A DNA stretch of 64,000 nt from JAQSWP01 sp040255215 (GCA_040255215.1 JBDZUM010000001.1:68217-132216); one strand, 5' to 3'; shown: positions 1-9,044, numbered from the stretch's first letter. The notes: generated from the letters alone by a model not told the origin. Translations and numbers: made by a program.

Positions 1-609
1 TTCCTGCAGGTTGGCCACCAGCTCGGAACGGGCCTCGGCGCGGCTCTCCTCGAGCACGGCGCGACGCGACACGACGATGTTGCCGCGGCGGCGGTCCATC
101 TTGAGGATCTGGAACGGCTGCGGGCTGCCCATCAGCGGGCCGACGTCCCGCACCGGGCGGACGTCGACCTGGCTGCCCGGCAGGAACGCCACGGCGCCGG
201 ACAGGTCGACCGTGAAGCCGCCCTTGACGCGACCGAAGATAACGCCGGTGACGCGCTCGTTGTTGTTGAACGCCTTCTCGAGCTGCGTCCAGGCCTCCTC
301 GCGGCGGGCCTTCTCGCGCGACAGCATGGCTTCGCCGTTGCGGTCTTCCATGCGCTCGACGAAGACCTCGACGGTGTCGCCGATATTGATGTTGGCGGCC
401 TGGCCGCCATTCGAGAACTCGCGCAGCGGGATGCGTCCTTCGGACTTCAACCCGACATCGACGATCGCGAAATCGTTGGCCAGGCCGACCACCCGGCCCT
501 GGACCACCGCGCCTTCGAAGCCCTGGGACTGGCCCAGGCTCTCATCGAGCATCGCGGCAAAATCTTCACGAGGCGGAGCGGACTCCACCCGTACAGCAGA
601 ACGAGCCAT
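1..609 (-). CDS. rpsA: 30S ribosomal protein S1, 5' part (cut by window edge)
   Basis: This is the first 203 codons of ribosomal protein S1, the mRNA-binding protein of the 30S subunit; the 3' part lies outside the window. The frame opens at ATG 609 behind an AGGAGA ribosome site. It shows the acidic alphaproteobacterial N-terminus (MARSAVRVESAPPREDFAAM), a first S1 OB-fold at about residues 35-100 (GLANDFAIVDVGLKSEGRIP) and the start of a second (GVIFGRVKGGFTVDLSGAVA). It is the last visible gene of the minus-strand run aroA-cmk-rpsA, a conserved bacterial arrangement. The 161-base gap to cmk could hold its own leader, but I see no clear regulatory structure there. Confidence 0.95.
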   Translation of the reverse strand, partial: MARSAVRVESAPPREDFAAMLDESLGQSQGFEGAVVQGRVVGLANDFAIVDVGLKSEGRIPLREFSNGGQAANINIGDTVEVFVERMEDRNGEAMLSREKARREEAWTQLEKAFNNNERVTGVIFGRVKGGFTVDLSGAVAFLPGSQVDVRPVRDVGPLMGSPQPFQILKMDRRRGNIVVSRRAVLEESRAEARSELVANLQE

Positions 610-770
610 TTTTTCTCCTTTGCGTCGATCCAACGGGCACCACGCCCGTCCGGCCAACCGGTTGTTCCGGCGGATCCTGCGCCGTGTTCCCCGACAGCGA
701 GCCGATGGGATTTGCCCGCTGCAGCCACCCCTTACGAAGGTAATCGACCTGCCGAACGGAACCGGTGGCT

Positions 771-1418
771 TCAGGAGTTCCGTGCGGCGCGCACCGCGTC
801 GACATGCGCAACGACGCGGTCGAACACCTGATCGGCGGCAAGCGCCGTGGTGTCGAGCACGAAAGCGTCGGCGGCGGGCACCAGAGGCGCTGCTGACCGG
901 GCGCTGTCGCGCGCGTCGCGTTCGCGCATGTCGGCGAGAACGCGCGCTTTTATAGTGTCGCTGCCGGCGGCGCGCAACTCCTGGAAACGCCGTTCCGCAC
1001 GGGCCTCCTCGCTGGCCGTCAGGAAGATTTTCACATCCGCATCCGGGCAAATCACGGTGCCGATGTCCCGGCCATCGAGAATGGCGCCGGCCTTGCCATC
1101 GGGCGGCTGTTTGGCGAAATTCCTTTGAAAATCAACAAGATGAAGCCGGACTTCGGGAATGGCCGCGACCTTCGAGGCCATCGCCCCCACCCCCTCGTCC
1201 CGCAGTCCCGGCCGCGCCAGATCGGCTGGCTGGAGGGATTCTGCCGCCGCAATGGCCCGGTCGCGCTCCGGCCGGCCGCTGCCATCGGCCAGGGTCCGGG
1301 CGGCCACGGCGCGGTAAATCAGCCCGGTATCGAGCAGCGCCAGCCCGAAATGAGCCGCCAGCCGGCGCGCCAAGGTGCCCTTGCCGGCGGCGGACGGGCC
1401 ATCGAGCGCGATGATCAT
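771..1418 (-). CDS. cmk: cytidylate kinase
   Basis: Cytidylate kinase phosphorylates CMP and dCMP to the diphosphates in pyrimidine nucleotide salvage. The 215-residue protein has the P-loop DGPSAAGKGT at residues 6-15, the DTGLIYRA nucleoside-binding segment at 30-37 and the family motif DGRDIGTVICPDA at 115-127. Length is normal for bacterial Cmk. The ATG at 1418 lies 5 bases past the aroA stop, so the two genes are almost certainly co-transcribed; the ribosome site is weak, which fits translational coupling. The aroA-cmk-rpsA order is widespread in proteobacteria. Confidence 0.95.
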   Translation of the reverse strand: MIIALDGPSAAGKGTLARRLAAHFGLALLDTGLIYRAVAARTLADGSGRPERDRAIAAAESLQPADLARPGLRDEGVGAMASKVAAIPEVRLHLVDFQRNFAKQPPDGKAGAILDGRDIGTVICPDADVKIFLTASEEARAERRFQELRAAGSDTIKARVLADMRERDARDSARSAAPLVPAADAFVLDTTALAADQVFDRVVAHVDAVRAARNS

Positions 1419-1423
1419 GCGGT

Positions 1424-2752
1424 TCAGGTGCTGGCCGGGGCGATGCTGGCGCCCAGCCCGTTCATCAGATCGACGAAGCCCGGAAAGCTGGTATCGACCA
1501 TCTCGATGTCGTCGACGACGACTGGCTCGCGCGCCGCCATGCCCAGCACCAGGAAGGACATGGCGATGCGGTGATCGAGGTGGGTCGCGACTGTGCCGCC
1601 GCCGGGCACGAGCCCACCCTTGCCATGCACGGTCAGACTGTCGTCGCCGATCTCGACCTCAATGCCGTTGGCCGCCAGCCCGGCGGCGATGGCGGCCAGC
1701 CGGTCGCTCTCCTTGACCTTCAGTTCGGCGAGCCCGCGCATGATCGTGGTGCCGCGCGCGCAGGCGGCGGCGACGGCCAGCACCGGATATTCGTCGATCA
1801 TGCTGGGCGCGCGCTCGGCCGGCACGTCGATGCCCGTGAGTCCACCGCCGCCGACATGCAGATCGGCGACCTTCTCGCCGCCGACCACGCGTTCGTTGCG
1901 CCACTCGATGCGCGCGCCCATTTCCGCGAGCGTCGTATAGAGCCCGGTGCGCAACGGATTGACGCCGACGTTTTCGATCGTCAGACCGGATGCGCCGGCG
2001 ATGCAGGCGGCGACCACCGGAAAAGCGGCCGAGGACGGATCGCCCGGCACTTCGATATCGCGGCCCACGAGATCGGGCTGGCCGACGATGGTGATCGCCG
2101 TGCCTTCCTCGGTCTCCTCGCGCCGCAGGCTGGCGCCGAAATGCGCCAGCATGATCTCGGAATGATCGCGCGTGGCCTCGCGCTCGATCACGGTGGTTTC
2201 GCCCATGGTGTTGAGCCCGGCCAGCAGCACGGCCGATTTCACCTGGGCCGACGGCACCGGCACGACGTAGCGCACCGGCATTGGCTGGCTGGTGCCGATC
2301 ACCGCCATCGGCAGGCGCAGGCCGGACCGGGTCAGGAACTGCGCGCCGAACAGCGACAGCGGCTCGGTCACCCGCCGCATCGGCCGCCGCCGCAGCGAGG
2401 CGTCGCCGGTGACGAAGCTGACGAAGCCCGACGTCGCCAGCAGGCCCGACAGCAGCCGCGCCGAGGTGCCCGAATTGCCGAGATCGATGACGTCGGCCGG
2501 CTCGCCCAGGCCGCCGACGCCGACGCCGGAAATCTTCCAGACTCCGCCGGCATCGCGCGCGACCGTGGCGCCCAGCAGCCGCATGGCGGCGGCGGTGTGC
2601 AGCACGTCCTCGCCCTCGAGCAGGCCGCGCACCGTGGTCTCGCCGACCGCCAGCCCGCCCAGCATCAGCGCGCGATGCGAGATCGACTTGTCGCCCGGCG
2701 GGCGCAGGCGGCCTTCGAGCCCGGAAACTTTGCGCGACTGGAACGGTTTCAG
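1424..2752 (-). CDS. aroA: 3-phosphoshikimate 1-carboxyvinyltransferase (EPSP synthase); start uncertain
   Basis: EPSP synthase joins phosphoenolpyruvate to shikimate 3-phosphate in the aromatic amino acid pathway. The substrate-binding motif PPGDKSISHRAL lies at 2666-2701. NSGTSARLL, SAQVKSAVLLAG, RDHSE and GDPSSAAF follow, giving class II-like signatures, though the N-x-T-R motif reads NPLR. The first in-frame ATG (2665) falls after the essential K-S-I-S-H-R, so it cannot be the true start. The open frame runs upstream to a stop at 2807-2809 with no ATG, GTG or TTG in it. I place the start at CTG 2752, which numbers the motif K22, S23, R27, as in the E. coli enzyme. An alternative is GTG 2813 with a one-base frameshift in the five-G run near 2761. 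Function is sure; the 5' end is not. Confidence 0.88.
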   Translation of the reverse strand: MKPFQSRKVSGLEGRLRPPGDKSISHRALMLGGLAVGETTVRGLLEGEDVLHTAAAMRLLGATVARDAGGVWKISGVGVGGLGEPADVIDLGNSGTSARLLSGLLATSGFVSFVTGDASLRRRPMRRVTEPLSLFGAQFLTRSGLRLPMAVIGTSQPMPVRYVVPVPSAQVKSAVLLAGLNTMGETTVIEREATRDHSEIMLAHFGASLRREETEEGTAITIVGQPDLVGRDIEVPGDPSSAAFPVVAACIAGASGLTIENVGVNPLRTGLYTTLAEMGARIEWRNERVVGGEKVADLHVGGGGLTGIDVPAERAPSMIDEYPVLAVAAACARGTTIMRGLAELKVKESDRLAAIAAGLAANGIEVEIGDDSLTVHGKGGLVPGGGTVATHLDHRIAMSFLVLGMAAREPVVVDDIEMVDTSFPGFVDLMNGLGASIAPAST

Positions 2753-2935
2753 CGTCGGCCCCCGATCGATACGGCGCCGCTGGCGGCGGCGCGGCTGGGC
2801 GGTTGTCTAGCACGGCCGGCCGGGCGGCAGCCAGTCGCCCGCCATCGCCGCCGCGCGCCCGCGTTGGGCGGGAAATTTGCTTTTGACAGGCCAGCGCAAG
2901 CGTGGCAAAGGGGCCCGACTTCACGAGATTTTTTC

Positions 2936-2941
2936 AGGAGG
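2936..2941 (+). promoter_or_regulatory. ribosome binding site deciding a GTG start
   Basis: AGGAGG lies six bases before GTG 2948 and fixes the start of the FYDLN-acid gene, which otherwise sits inside a much longer open frame on the same strand. Confidence 0.8.
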
Positions 2942-2947
2942 CTCGAC

Positions 2948-3289
2948 GTGTCGAAGCCGGAATGGGGCGTCAAGCGCACCTGCCAGAGCTGTGCTGTTCG
3001 CTTCTACGATCTCAAGCGCACGCCCATCGTATGCCCGAAATGCGGCCACAAGCACGATGCGGAGGATTTCGTCAAAACCCGCCGCACCCGGGGCGGCGCC
3101 GCCAAGGCTCCGCCGCCGCCCAAGAAAGTGGTGGAGAAGGTGGCGCCCGAGCTCGACGCGATCGAGGATGTCGCGCCTGACGACGATTCGGACGACGATA
3201 TCATCGAGGATACGTCGGACCTCGGCGAGGACGGGGACGACATTCCGGACGTGCTGGAATCGGATTCCGACGAGGAACCCAGCACCTAG
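2948..3289 (+). CDS. FYDLN-acid family zinc-ribbon protein (TIGR02300)
   Basis: This small protein is typical of alphaproteobacteria and has no established role. The 113-residue product begins with SKPEWGVKRTCQSC. Two CxxC pairs (C12/C15 and C29/C32) should form a zinc ribbon, and FYDL, the family name motif, falls at residues 19-22. A Lys/Arg/Pro linker follows, and from about residue 68 the tail is almost all Asp, Glu and Ser. Start GTG 2948 follows a perfect AGGAGG. It is transcribed divergently from aroA, a neighbourhood commonly conserved in this class. The acidic tail suggests a basic protein or nucleic-acid-mimic interaction, but that is inference. Confidence 0.92.
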   Translation: MSKPEWGVKRTCQSCAVRFYDLKRTPIVCPKCGHKHDAEDFVKTRRTRGGAAKAPPPPKKVVEKVAPELDAIEDVAPDDDSDDDIIEDTSDLGEDGDDIPDVLESDSDEEPST

Positions 3290-3394
3290 GCGGGGTACCG
3301 GGCGGCCCGACAAACCCCTTGCGTCGGGCTTGGGCTGCCCTTACTTTCCGCGCGTTCCGACCGGCAGCGAGCCGGCGGGCGACCCAGAATTCTC

Positions 3395-3470
<76 letters not shown>

Positions 3471-3475
3471 GATCG

Positions 3476-3509
3476 GAAGCCCGGTGCGCCAGCGCCGGGC
3501 TTCTTTCGT
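3476..3509 (+). terminator. rho-independent terminator of tRNA-Ala
   Basis: A 9-bp perfect stem (GAAGCCCGG 3476-3484 with CCGGGCTTC 3495-3503) is followed by TTTCGTT, just after the tRNA CCA end. Confidence 0.75.
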
Positions 3510-3585
3510 TTCGTCCCCTTGATCGCCGTCAATTCCCGCCCCTGCCCCGGCCGCTATGGTCCGGCAGCGTGAAGGGAAACGGACC

Positions 3586-4959
3586 ATGAACCGGCGGAAC
3601 ATCGACGATCTGCAGACAGTGATCGCGCGCTATGCGGCGCGCGCGACGCCGCGCTACACCTCCTACCCGACCGCGCCGCATTTCCTGCCCGGGTTCCCCG
3701 AAGCGCAGTATCGCCAGTGGCTGGGCGCGGCCGGTCCGGTCACGCCGATATCGCTCTACCTGCACGTGCCGTTCTGCGACCGAATGTGCTGGTACTGTGG
3801 CTGCAACATGAAGCTGGCGGCGCGCTATGCGCCGATCGCGGACTACGTCGACGCCCTGCTGGCGGAAATCGATCTGGTCGCGGCCGCCCTGCCGGCGCGC
3901 ATGGCGGTGGCGCATCTGCACTGGGGCGGCGGCACGCCGACCTCGCTGTCGCCCGACGACTTCGCGCGCGTCATGGCGCATCTGCGGCGGCGCTTCGATC
4001 TTGCCGCGGACGCGGAGATCGCCATCGAAACCGATCCGCGCACGCTGTCGGACGAGATGATCGACCGGCTGGGCCGCGAAGGCGTGACCAGGGCCAGCTT
4101 CGGCGTGCAGGAATTCGATCCGCGGGTGCAGCAGGCGATCAATCGCGTGCAGCCGCCGGAGATGGTGGCGCGTGCCGTCGACGGCCTGCGCACGGCCGGC
4201 ATCGCCAACATCAATTTCGACCTGATCTATGGATTGCCGCATCAGAGCGTGGCGACCCTGACCCACACCATTGCGCTATGCGCCGCGATGCGGCCCGATC
4301 GCGTGGCGCTGTTCGGCTACGCCCATGTACCGTGGATGGCGAAGAACCAGCGCCTGATCGAGGAGGCCGCGTTGCCCGATGCCGCGGCGCGCGCGGCCCA
4401 GGCAATGGCGGCCGAGCAGGCGCTGCAGGCGGCCGGCTATCAGGCGATCGGCATCGATCACTACGCCCTGCCCGGCGATACGCTGGCGGTGGCAGCGCAG
4501 CACGGCAGGCTGCGTCGCAATTTCCAGGGCTACACGACCGACACGGCCGAAACGCTGATCGGGCTCGGCGCCACCGCCATCGGCCGCACACGGTCCGGCT
4601 ACGTGCAGAACATCGCCGAGACCGGGGCCTGGGCCCGCGCCGTGCGGTCGGGCGTCCTGCCGGTCGCCAAGGGTTGCGCCATCAGCGACGACGACCGGCT
4701 GCGCGGCCATGTCATCGAACGCATCATGTGCGATGGCACGGTCGATTGCGCGGCGGCGGCGCAGCGCTTTGGCGCGCCTGCGGACTGGGGCCGCGACGCG
4801 CTGGCCGATCTCGCGCCGCTGGAACGGGACGGCGTGCTCAATCGCTCCGGCACGACGATATGGCTCGATCCACGCGCCAAGCCACTGGCGCGTGTGGTGG
4901 CCGCCGCCTTCGACGCGCATTTGCAGACCGGCAAGGGACGTCACGCGGCGACGGTGTGA
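3586..4959 (+). CDS. hemN: oxygen-independent coproporphyrinogen III oxidase (radical SAM)
   Basis: HemN decarboxylates coproporphyrinogen III to protoporphyrinogen IX without oxygen in haem synthesis. The 457-residue length equals that of E. coli HemN. The radical-SAM cluster motif is C64-x3-C68-x2-C71 within HVPFCDRMCWYCGCN, and GGGTPTSLS and the ETDPRTL segment follow. An ATG ten codons upstream is possible, but MNRRNIDDLQ is the natural N-terminus. The C-terminus holds the HemN trailing domain (residues about 360-440). It ends only four bases from the convergent ankyrin gene. A low-oxygen regulator site (Fnr-like TTGAT-N4-ATCAA) was looked for upstream and not seen. Confidence 0.94.
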   Translation: MNRRNIDDLQTVIARYAARATPRYTSYPTAPHFLPGFPEAQYRQWLGAAGPVTPISLYLHVPFCDRMCWYCGCNMKLAARYAPIADYVDALLAEIDLVAAALPARMAVAHLHWGGGTPTSLSPDDFARVMAHLRRRFDLAADAEIAIETDPRTLSDEMIDRLGREGVTRASFGVQEFDPRVQQAINRVQPPEMVARAVDGLRTAGIANINFDLIYGLPHQSVATLTHTIALCAAMRPDRVALFGYAHVPWMAKNQRLIEEAALPDAAARAAQAMAAEQALQAAGYQAIGIDHYALPGDTLAVAAQHGRLRRNFQGYTTDTAETLIGLGATAIGRTRSGYVQNIAETGAWARAVRSGVLPVAKGCAISDDDRLRGHVIERIMCDGTVDCAAAAQRFGAPADWGRDALADLAPLERDGVLNRSGTTIWLDPRAKPLARVVAAAFDAHLQTGKGRHAATV

Positions 4960-4963
4960 GCCG

Positions 4964-5710
4964 TCAGCGGCGCCGGGCCGCGTCCTCGATTGCTCGCACC
5001 ACCTGCGCCTGACCCTTGCTTCGAGCATGGTCCAGCGCCGTCGCGCCGCCGCGATCGGCGATATCGACGCGCGCGCCAGCCGCGAGCAACAGGCGCACGA
5101 TCTCGACGTGGCGCGAACCGCCATCGCCCAGGATCACCGCCTCCAGCAACGCGGTCCAGCCGAGATTGTTGACATGATCGAGCGGGGCGCCAGCCTCGAT
5201 CAGCGCCCGTACCGGTTCGACGTGACCCAGATGCGCGGCGGCGATCAGCGCCGTGCCGCGATAGGGGCTGGTGACGTTCTTAGCGCTGTTGCCGCCGGCA
5301 ATCGCGATGCGCACCATACGGGCGTCGTCGCGCACCGCAGCGATGGTCACGAGATCGTATTGCTGCGCATCGAGCGCATTGGCGTCGGCGCCCTTCTCCA
5401 TCAGGAACCGCGCCATGTCGTACTGACCGGCATGGCCCGCGACATGCAGCGGCGTGCGGCGATGGTCGTCGCGCGCATCGATGTCGGCTCCGGCCGCCAA
5501 CGCCTGACCAGCCGCCGCAACGTCGCCGCTGGCGGCCGCCGCATGCAGGCCGCGATAGGCGGCGATCTCCGTCGGGCTGGGCGGCACTTGCGCCGCGGCG
5601 GAGGCAGCGAATGCCAGCGCTGCCAGCAGCGGCACGAGCAAACGCGACGACGTAGCCCTGCATCGGTCCTGACTTGACACATGCGAAGAGCGCTTTCTTC
5701 CTGCATCCAT
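4964..5710 (-). CDS. secreted ankyrin-repeat protein
   Basis: A 248-residue exported protein. A basic start and a hydrophobic stretch (LLVPLLAALAFAASAAA, about residues 23-40) look like a Sec signal peptide cleaved before QVPPSP. The rest is about five ankyrin repeats, with clear TPLHVAGHAGQ, TALIAAAHLGHVEPV and TALLEAVILGDGGSRHVEI cores, so it is a protein-binding scaffold in the periplasm or outside. The second repeat is degenerate. Partner and role cannot be told from context; hemN faces it tail to tail and a crotonase gene starts divergently 74 bases away. Confidence 0.82.
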   Translation of the reverse strand: MDAGRKRSSHVSSQDRCRATSSRLLVPLLAALAFAASAAAQVPPSPTEIAAYRGLHAAAASGDVAAAGQALAAGADIDARDDHRRTPLHVAGHAGQYDMARFLMEKGADANALDAQQYDLVTIAAVRDDARMVRIAIAGGNSAKNVTSPYRGTALIAAAHLGHVEPVRALIEAGAPLDHVNNLGWTALLEAVILGDGGSRHVEIVRLLLAAGARVDIADRGGATALDHARSKGQAQVVRAIEDAARRR

Positions 5711-5784
5711 ATCGGTTCCCCCTCGATTCCGCGACCAGCCTATCCTAGCGTCGCGCTGGCATCACGCCGCCCCGGGAGGAGCAA

Positions 5785-6567
5785 TTGCCCTACGAAACGA
5801 TCCTGTTCGCCGCTGACGGTCCGATCGCCACCGTCACCATCAACCGGCCCGAGGCGCTCAATGCGCTCAACACGAAGGTGTTCGCCGAACTCTACGAGCT
5901 GTTCGAGCGCATCGGCCGGGACGAGAGTATTCGCGTCGTGGTGCTGAAGGGTGCGGGCGAAAAGGCCTTCGTCGCCGGCGCCGATATCCGGGAGATGGCC
6001 GGCATGAGCCGGACGCAGGCCGAGGCCAGGAGCTGGAACGGCATGCGGCTCTACGACCGGATGCGGCGATTGCCGCAGCCGATCATCGCCTCGATCCAGG
6101 GCTACGCGCTGGGCGGCGGCATGCTGATAGCGCTGGCCTGCGACATCCGCATCGCCTCGACCGCGGCGAGCTTCGGCTATCCCGAGATCAAGCTCGGTAT
6201 ATTCCCCGGCACTGGCGGCACGGTGCTGATCGACCGGCTGCTGGGCGCGGCGGCGGCGCGCGCCATCTGCATCCTGGGCGAACGCCTGACCGCCGAGCGC
6301 GCCTGGCAGCTCGGCATCGTCAGCAAGCTCGTGGCGCCCGGCGATCTGAGGGCCGCGACGCAGGATGCGGCAGCAACGGTGGCCGGCTACAGCCCGCTGG
6401 CCTTGCGCGAACTGAAGCGCTCGCTCAACGCCTCGCTCGAACTCGACTTCTCGGCGGCGCGCGAGATCGAGATCGACGCCTATGGCGCGGCCTTCGACAG
6501 CCACGACCGGCAGGAAGGCATGAACGCCTTTCTGGAGAAGCGGCAGCCGCGCTTCACAGGCCGCTGA
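5785..6567 (+). CDS. enoyl-CoA hydratase/isomerase family protein
   Basis: A 260-residue crotonase-fold protein that should hydrate or isomerise acyl-CoA thioesters in fatty acid or related beta-oxidation. It shows the oxyanion-hole segments AFVAGADIREM (about 62-72) and GYALGGGMLIAL (about 107-118), and the catalytic-Glu region YPEIKLGIFPGTGGT. Both usual Glu positions appear kept in part, so hydratase activity is plausible but the exact substrate is unknown. Start is TTG 5785 behind GGGAGGA with four bases of spacing. Not clearly in an operon: 47 bases separate it from the GH88-like gene. Confidence 0.9.
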   Translation: MPYETILFAADGPIATVTINRPEALNALNTKVFAELYELFERIGRDESIRVVVLKGAGEKAFVAGADIREMAGMSRTQAEARSWNGMRLYDRMRRLPQPIIASIQGYALGGGMLIALACDIRIASTAASFGYPEIKLGIFPGTGGTVLIDRLLGAAAARAICILGERLTAERAWQLGIVSKLVAPGDLRAATQDAAATVAGYSPLALRELKRSLNASLELDFSAAREIEIDAYGAAFDSHDRQEGMNAFLEKRQPRFTGR

Positions 6568-6614
6568 TGCCGGACGCTATACTGGCCGGATAACGAGAAC
6601 GCGGGAGGACATGG

Positions 6615-7766
6615 ATGCTGGGCGAAGGCGACTGGAAGGCGAAGTACGAAGACGCCCGCACGCACATGATCGGACGGCTGCGCCGGAGCATCGCCGACCC
6701 GCTCGCCGGCTGGCCGGACCATGCCGATCCCAGGACCGGCACATGGATCACCAAGGAGGACGGCGACTGCACCGGCGGCTTCTTCGCCGGCTGGCTGTGG
6801 CTGGCCGGACGCCAGCATCCCGACCTGCTGCCGGCGGCGCGGCACTGGGGCTATGGGCTGCGGCGACGGCTGCGCTCGAAGACGCATTATCGCGGCATGC
6901 TGTTCTATCAGGGCGTCCTGCTCGGCCGGCTGCTGCATGGCGAGGACGAGGCGCGCGAACTGACCATCGACGTCGCCCGGGCGCTGGCCGACGATTTCAA
7001 CCAGGCCGCCGGCGTGATCGGCCTTGGCGAGGAAGGCGAAGAGACGTCCAATCTCGGGCCAGGCGAAACCACGGTCGACGCCATCGGCATGATCGTCGCT
7101 TGCCTGACCTATGCCGCGCGCGAGACCGGCGACGATCGGCTGCGCGACATGGCGAGGAGCCACGCGCTGACGCATGTCGACTGGTGCGTGCGCGCCGACG
7201 GCTCGGTCTGCCAGTCGGCGTCGTTCGATGTCGATACGGGGCAGCTGACCCGCCGCTACACGCACAAGGGCTATTCGCCGGAGAGCACGTGGGGCCGGGC
7301 GCAGGCCTGGTCGATGCTGGGCTATGCGTTGGCGGCGCTGTGGCAGCCGGACGAGCCGGTATTCCTGCGCACCGCGCAGCGCATCGCCGACTGGTGGATC
7401 GCCAACGTGCCGGCGGACGGCGTCTCGTTCTGGGATTTCGGCGATCCGCGCATTCCCGACACATGGCGGGATACTTCGGCGCCGGCCATGGTGTCGGCCG
7501 CCCTGCTCAAGATCGCCGGCCTCACGAAGGATAAAACGCAGAGCGAGAAATATCGCGCCGCAGCCGAGAACGGCATCCGTACGATGGTGAGCGAATGGCT
7601 GACGCCGCTCGGGCCAAACGAGACCCGGCCGGCGGGCATGCTGATCGGCGCCTGCTACCATCCAACCATCGGCCATGCGGTCGACTGCGAAGCGGTGTGG
7701 CCCGACTACTATCTCTTCGAAGCGCTCGAGGTGCTGACCGGCCGGCTGGGCGAAGCGGAGATCTAG
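6615..7766 (+). CDS. glycoside hydrolase family 88-like protein
   Basis: A 383-residue alpha/alpha-barrel protein resembling unsaturated glucuronyl hydrolases (GH88/GH105), which hydrate the double bond of unsaturated uronic acid ends. Family-like blocks are GETTVDAIGMIVACLTYA (candidate catalytic Asp), THKGYSPESTWGRAQAW and SFWDFGDPRIPDTWRDTSAPAMVSAALLKIA. No signal peptide is seen, so it would act in the cytoplasm on imported oligosaccharides. Start ATG 6615 has GGGAGGA at a five-base distance; an out-of-frame ATG lies at 6611. It is followed after four bases by a PRISE-type reductase, so the two are likely one operon. Confidence 0.8.
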   Translation: MLGEGDWKAKYEDARTHMIGRLRRSIADPLAGWPDHADPRTGTWITKEDGDCTGGFFAGWLWLAGRQHPDLLPAARHWGYGLRRRLRSKTHYRGMLFYQGVLLGRLLHGEDEARELTIDVARALADDFNQAAGVIGLGEEGEETSNLGPGETTVDAIGMIVACLTYAARETGDDRLRDMARSHALTHVDWCVRADGSVCQSASFDVDTGQLTRRYTHKGYSPESTWGRAQAWSMLGYALAALWQPDEPVFLRTAQRIADWWIANVPADGVSFWDFGDPRIPDTWRDTSAPAMVSAALLKIAGLTKDKTQSEKYRAAAENGIRTMVSEWLTPLGPNETRPAGMLIGACYHPTIGHAVDCEAVWPDYYLFEALEVLTGRLGEAEI

Positions 7767-7770
7767 GCAA

Positions 7771-8853
7771 GTGGCGCAGAACACCGTCCTGATCGCCGGC
7801 GCCAGCGGCCTGATCGGCCGCGAAGCGGTGCGTCACTTCGCCAATCAGCCGGGCTGGCGCGTGCTCGCCCTATCGCGCCGGCCGCCGGAAGTCGACGTCG
7901 CGGTCGAGCATCTCGGCGTCGATCTGCTGGATGCCGAGGCGGTCGCCGCGCTGGCGCCGCGACTGTTGGGCGTCACGCACCTGGTCTATGCCGCGCTGAT
8001 GGAACATCCCGGTCTGGTGCGCGGCTGGCGCGATCGCGAGCAGATGGCGGCCAACATCGCCATGCTGCGCCATCTGTTCGAACCGCTGGCGGCCGTGGCG
8101 CCCGGGCTGCGCCATGTCAGCCTGTTCCAGGGCACCAAGGCCTATGGCGCGCATCTGCACCGCGTGCCGGTGCCGGCGCGCGAGGACGCACCGCGCGACG
8201 GCCATGAAAACTTCTACTGGCTGCAGGAAGACTATCTGCGCGAGCGGCGCAGCGGCGCGCAATGGTCGCTGACGATCTGGCGGCCGCAGGTGGTGTTCGG
8301 CCATGCCGCCGGCAGCCCGATGAACGTGCTGGCGGCGATCGGCGCCTATGCCGCCATCCGCCGCCACCAGCGCCTGCCCTTCGCCTATCCCGGCGGCGCG
8401 GCCTATGCCAACGAGGCGGTCGACGCGCGGCTGATCGCGCGCGCCCTGCACTGGGCCGCCAGCGACAGACGGGCGGCGGACCAGACCTTCAACATCACCA
8501 ACGGCGACGTGTTCGACTGGCCGTCGCTATGGCCGCATCTGGCGCAGATCTTCGGCGTCGAGGACGGAGCGCCCGAGCCGCAGCGCCTGGCGCAAACGCT
8601 GCCGCCGCTTGAAGCGGTGTGGGCGGAGATCGTCGCAGCACATGGGCTGCAGCCCCTGACGCTCGAGCAGTTCGCCGGCGCCTCGCTGCAATACGCCGAT
8701 TTCCTGCTGGCGCCGCAGGCGCGCGAGGCCCCGCCGCCGGTGCTGGTCAGCACCATCAAGCTGCGCCAGGCCGGCTTCGCCGACTGCATCGACACGCTGA
8801 CCATGCTGCGCGAACTGGTCGCCGACATGCGCCAGCGCCGCTATCTGCCCTGA
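7771..8853 (+). CDS. SDR-family NAD(P)-dependent reductase of the PRISE (progesterone 5-beta-reductase-like) type
   Basis: A 360-residue extended short-chain dehydrogenase. The Rossmann motif GASGLIG is at residues 10-16. The hallmark pair of the PRISE group is present: a Lys in FQGTKAYG (K123) and a Tyr in ENFYWLQED (Y149), in place of the usual SDR YxxxK. That group reduces activated C=C bonds of enones, as plant progesterone 5-beta-reductase does; the bacterial substrate is unknown. Start is GTG 7771, four bases after the GH88-like stop. Co-transcription suggests, without proof, a role near sugar or enone metabolism. Confidence 0.85.
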   Translation: MAQNTVLIAGASGLIGREAVRHFANQPGWRVLALSRRPPEVDVAVEHLGVDLLDAEAVAALAPRLLGVTHLVYAALMEHPGLVRGWRDREQMAANIAMLRHLFEPLAAVAPGLRHVSLFQGTKAYGAHLHRVPVPAREDAPRDGHENFYWLQEDYLRERRSGAQWSLTIWRPQVVFGHAAGSPMNVLAAIGAYAAIRRHQRLPFAYPGGAAYANEAVDARLIARALHWAASDRRAADQTFNITNGDVFDWPSLWPHLAQIFGVEDGAPEPQRLAQTLPPLEAVWAEIVAAHGLQPLTLEQFAGASLQYADFLLAPQAREAPPPVLVSTIKLRQAGFADCIDTLTMLRELVADMRQRRYLP

Positions 8854-8926
8854 GAGCCTGGCGCATAAGCCGTTGAAAACAAAAGGAATGAACCGGCTGT
8901 CCGGCAACGACCATTCTTGTCTGCCC

Positions 8927-8954
8927 CTTGATTCCGGGGCGAAATTCCCCACAT
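8927..8954 (+). promoter_or_regulatory. candidate heat-shock (RpoH) promoter of hsp20
   Basis: CTTGAT (8927-8932), 14 bases, then CCCCACAT (8947-8954) resembles the sigma-32 consensus. It lies about 90 bases before the hsp20 GTG. The match is by eye only. Confidence 0.4.
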
Positions 8955-9044
8955 GCTCGCTGCGACCATGGTCAGACCGGCCAGGGTTGCAGGGTGCCTT
9001 CGGGGCCCGCCTATGCGCTTCGCTCGCGACAGAGGAGGATGCAC

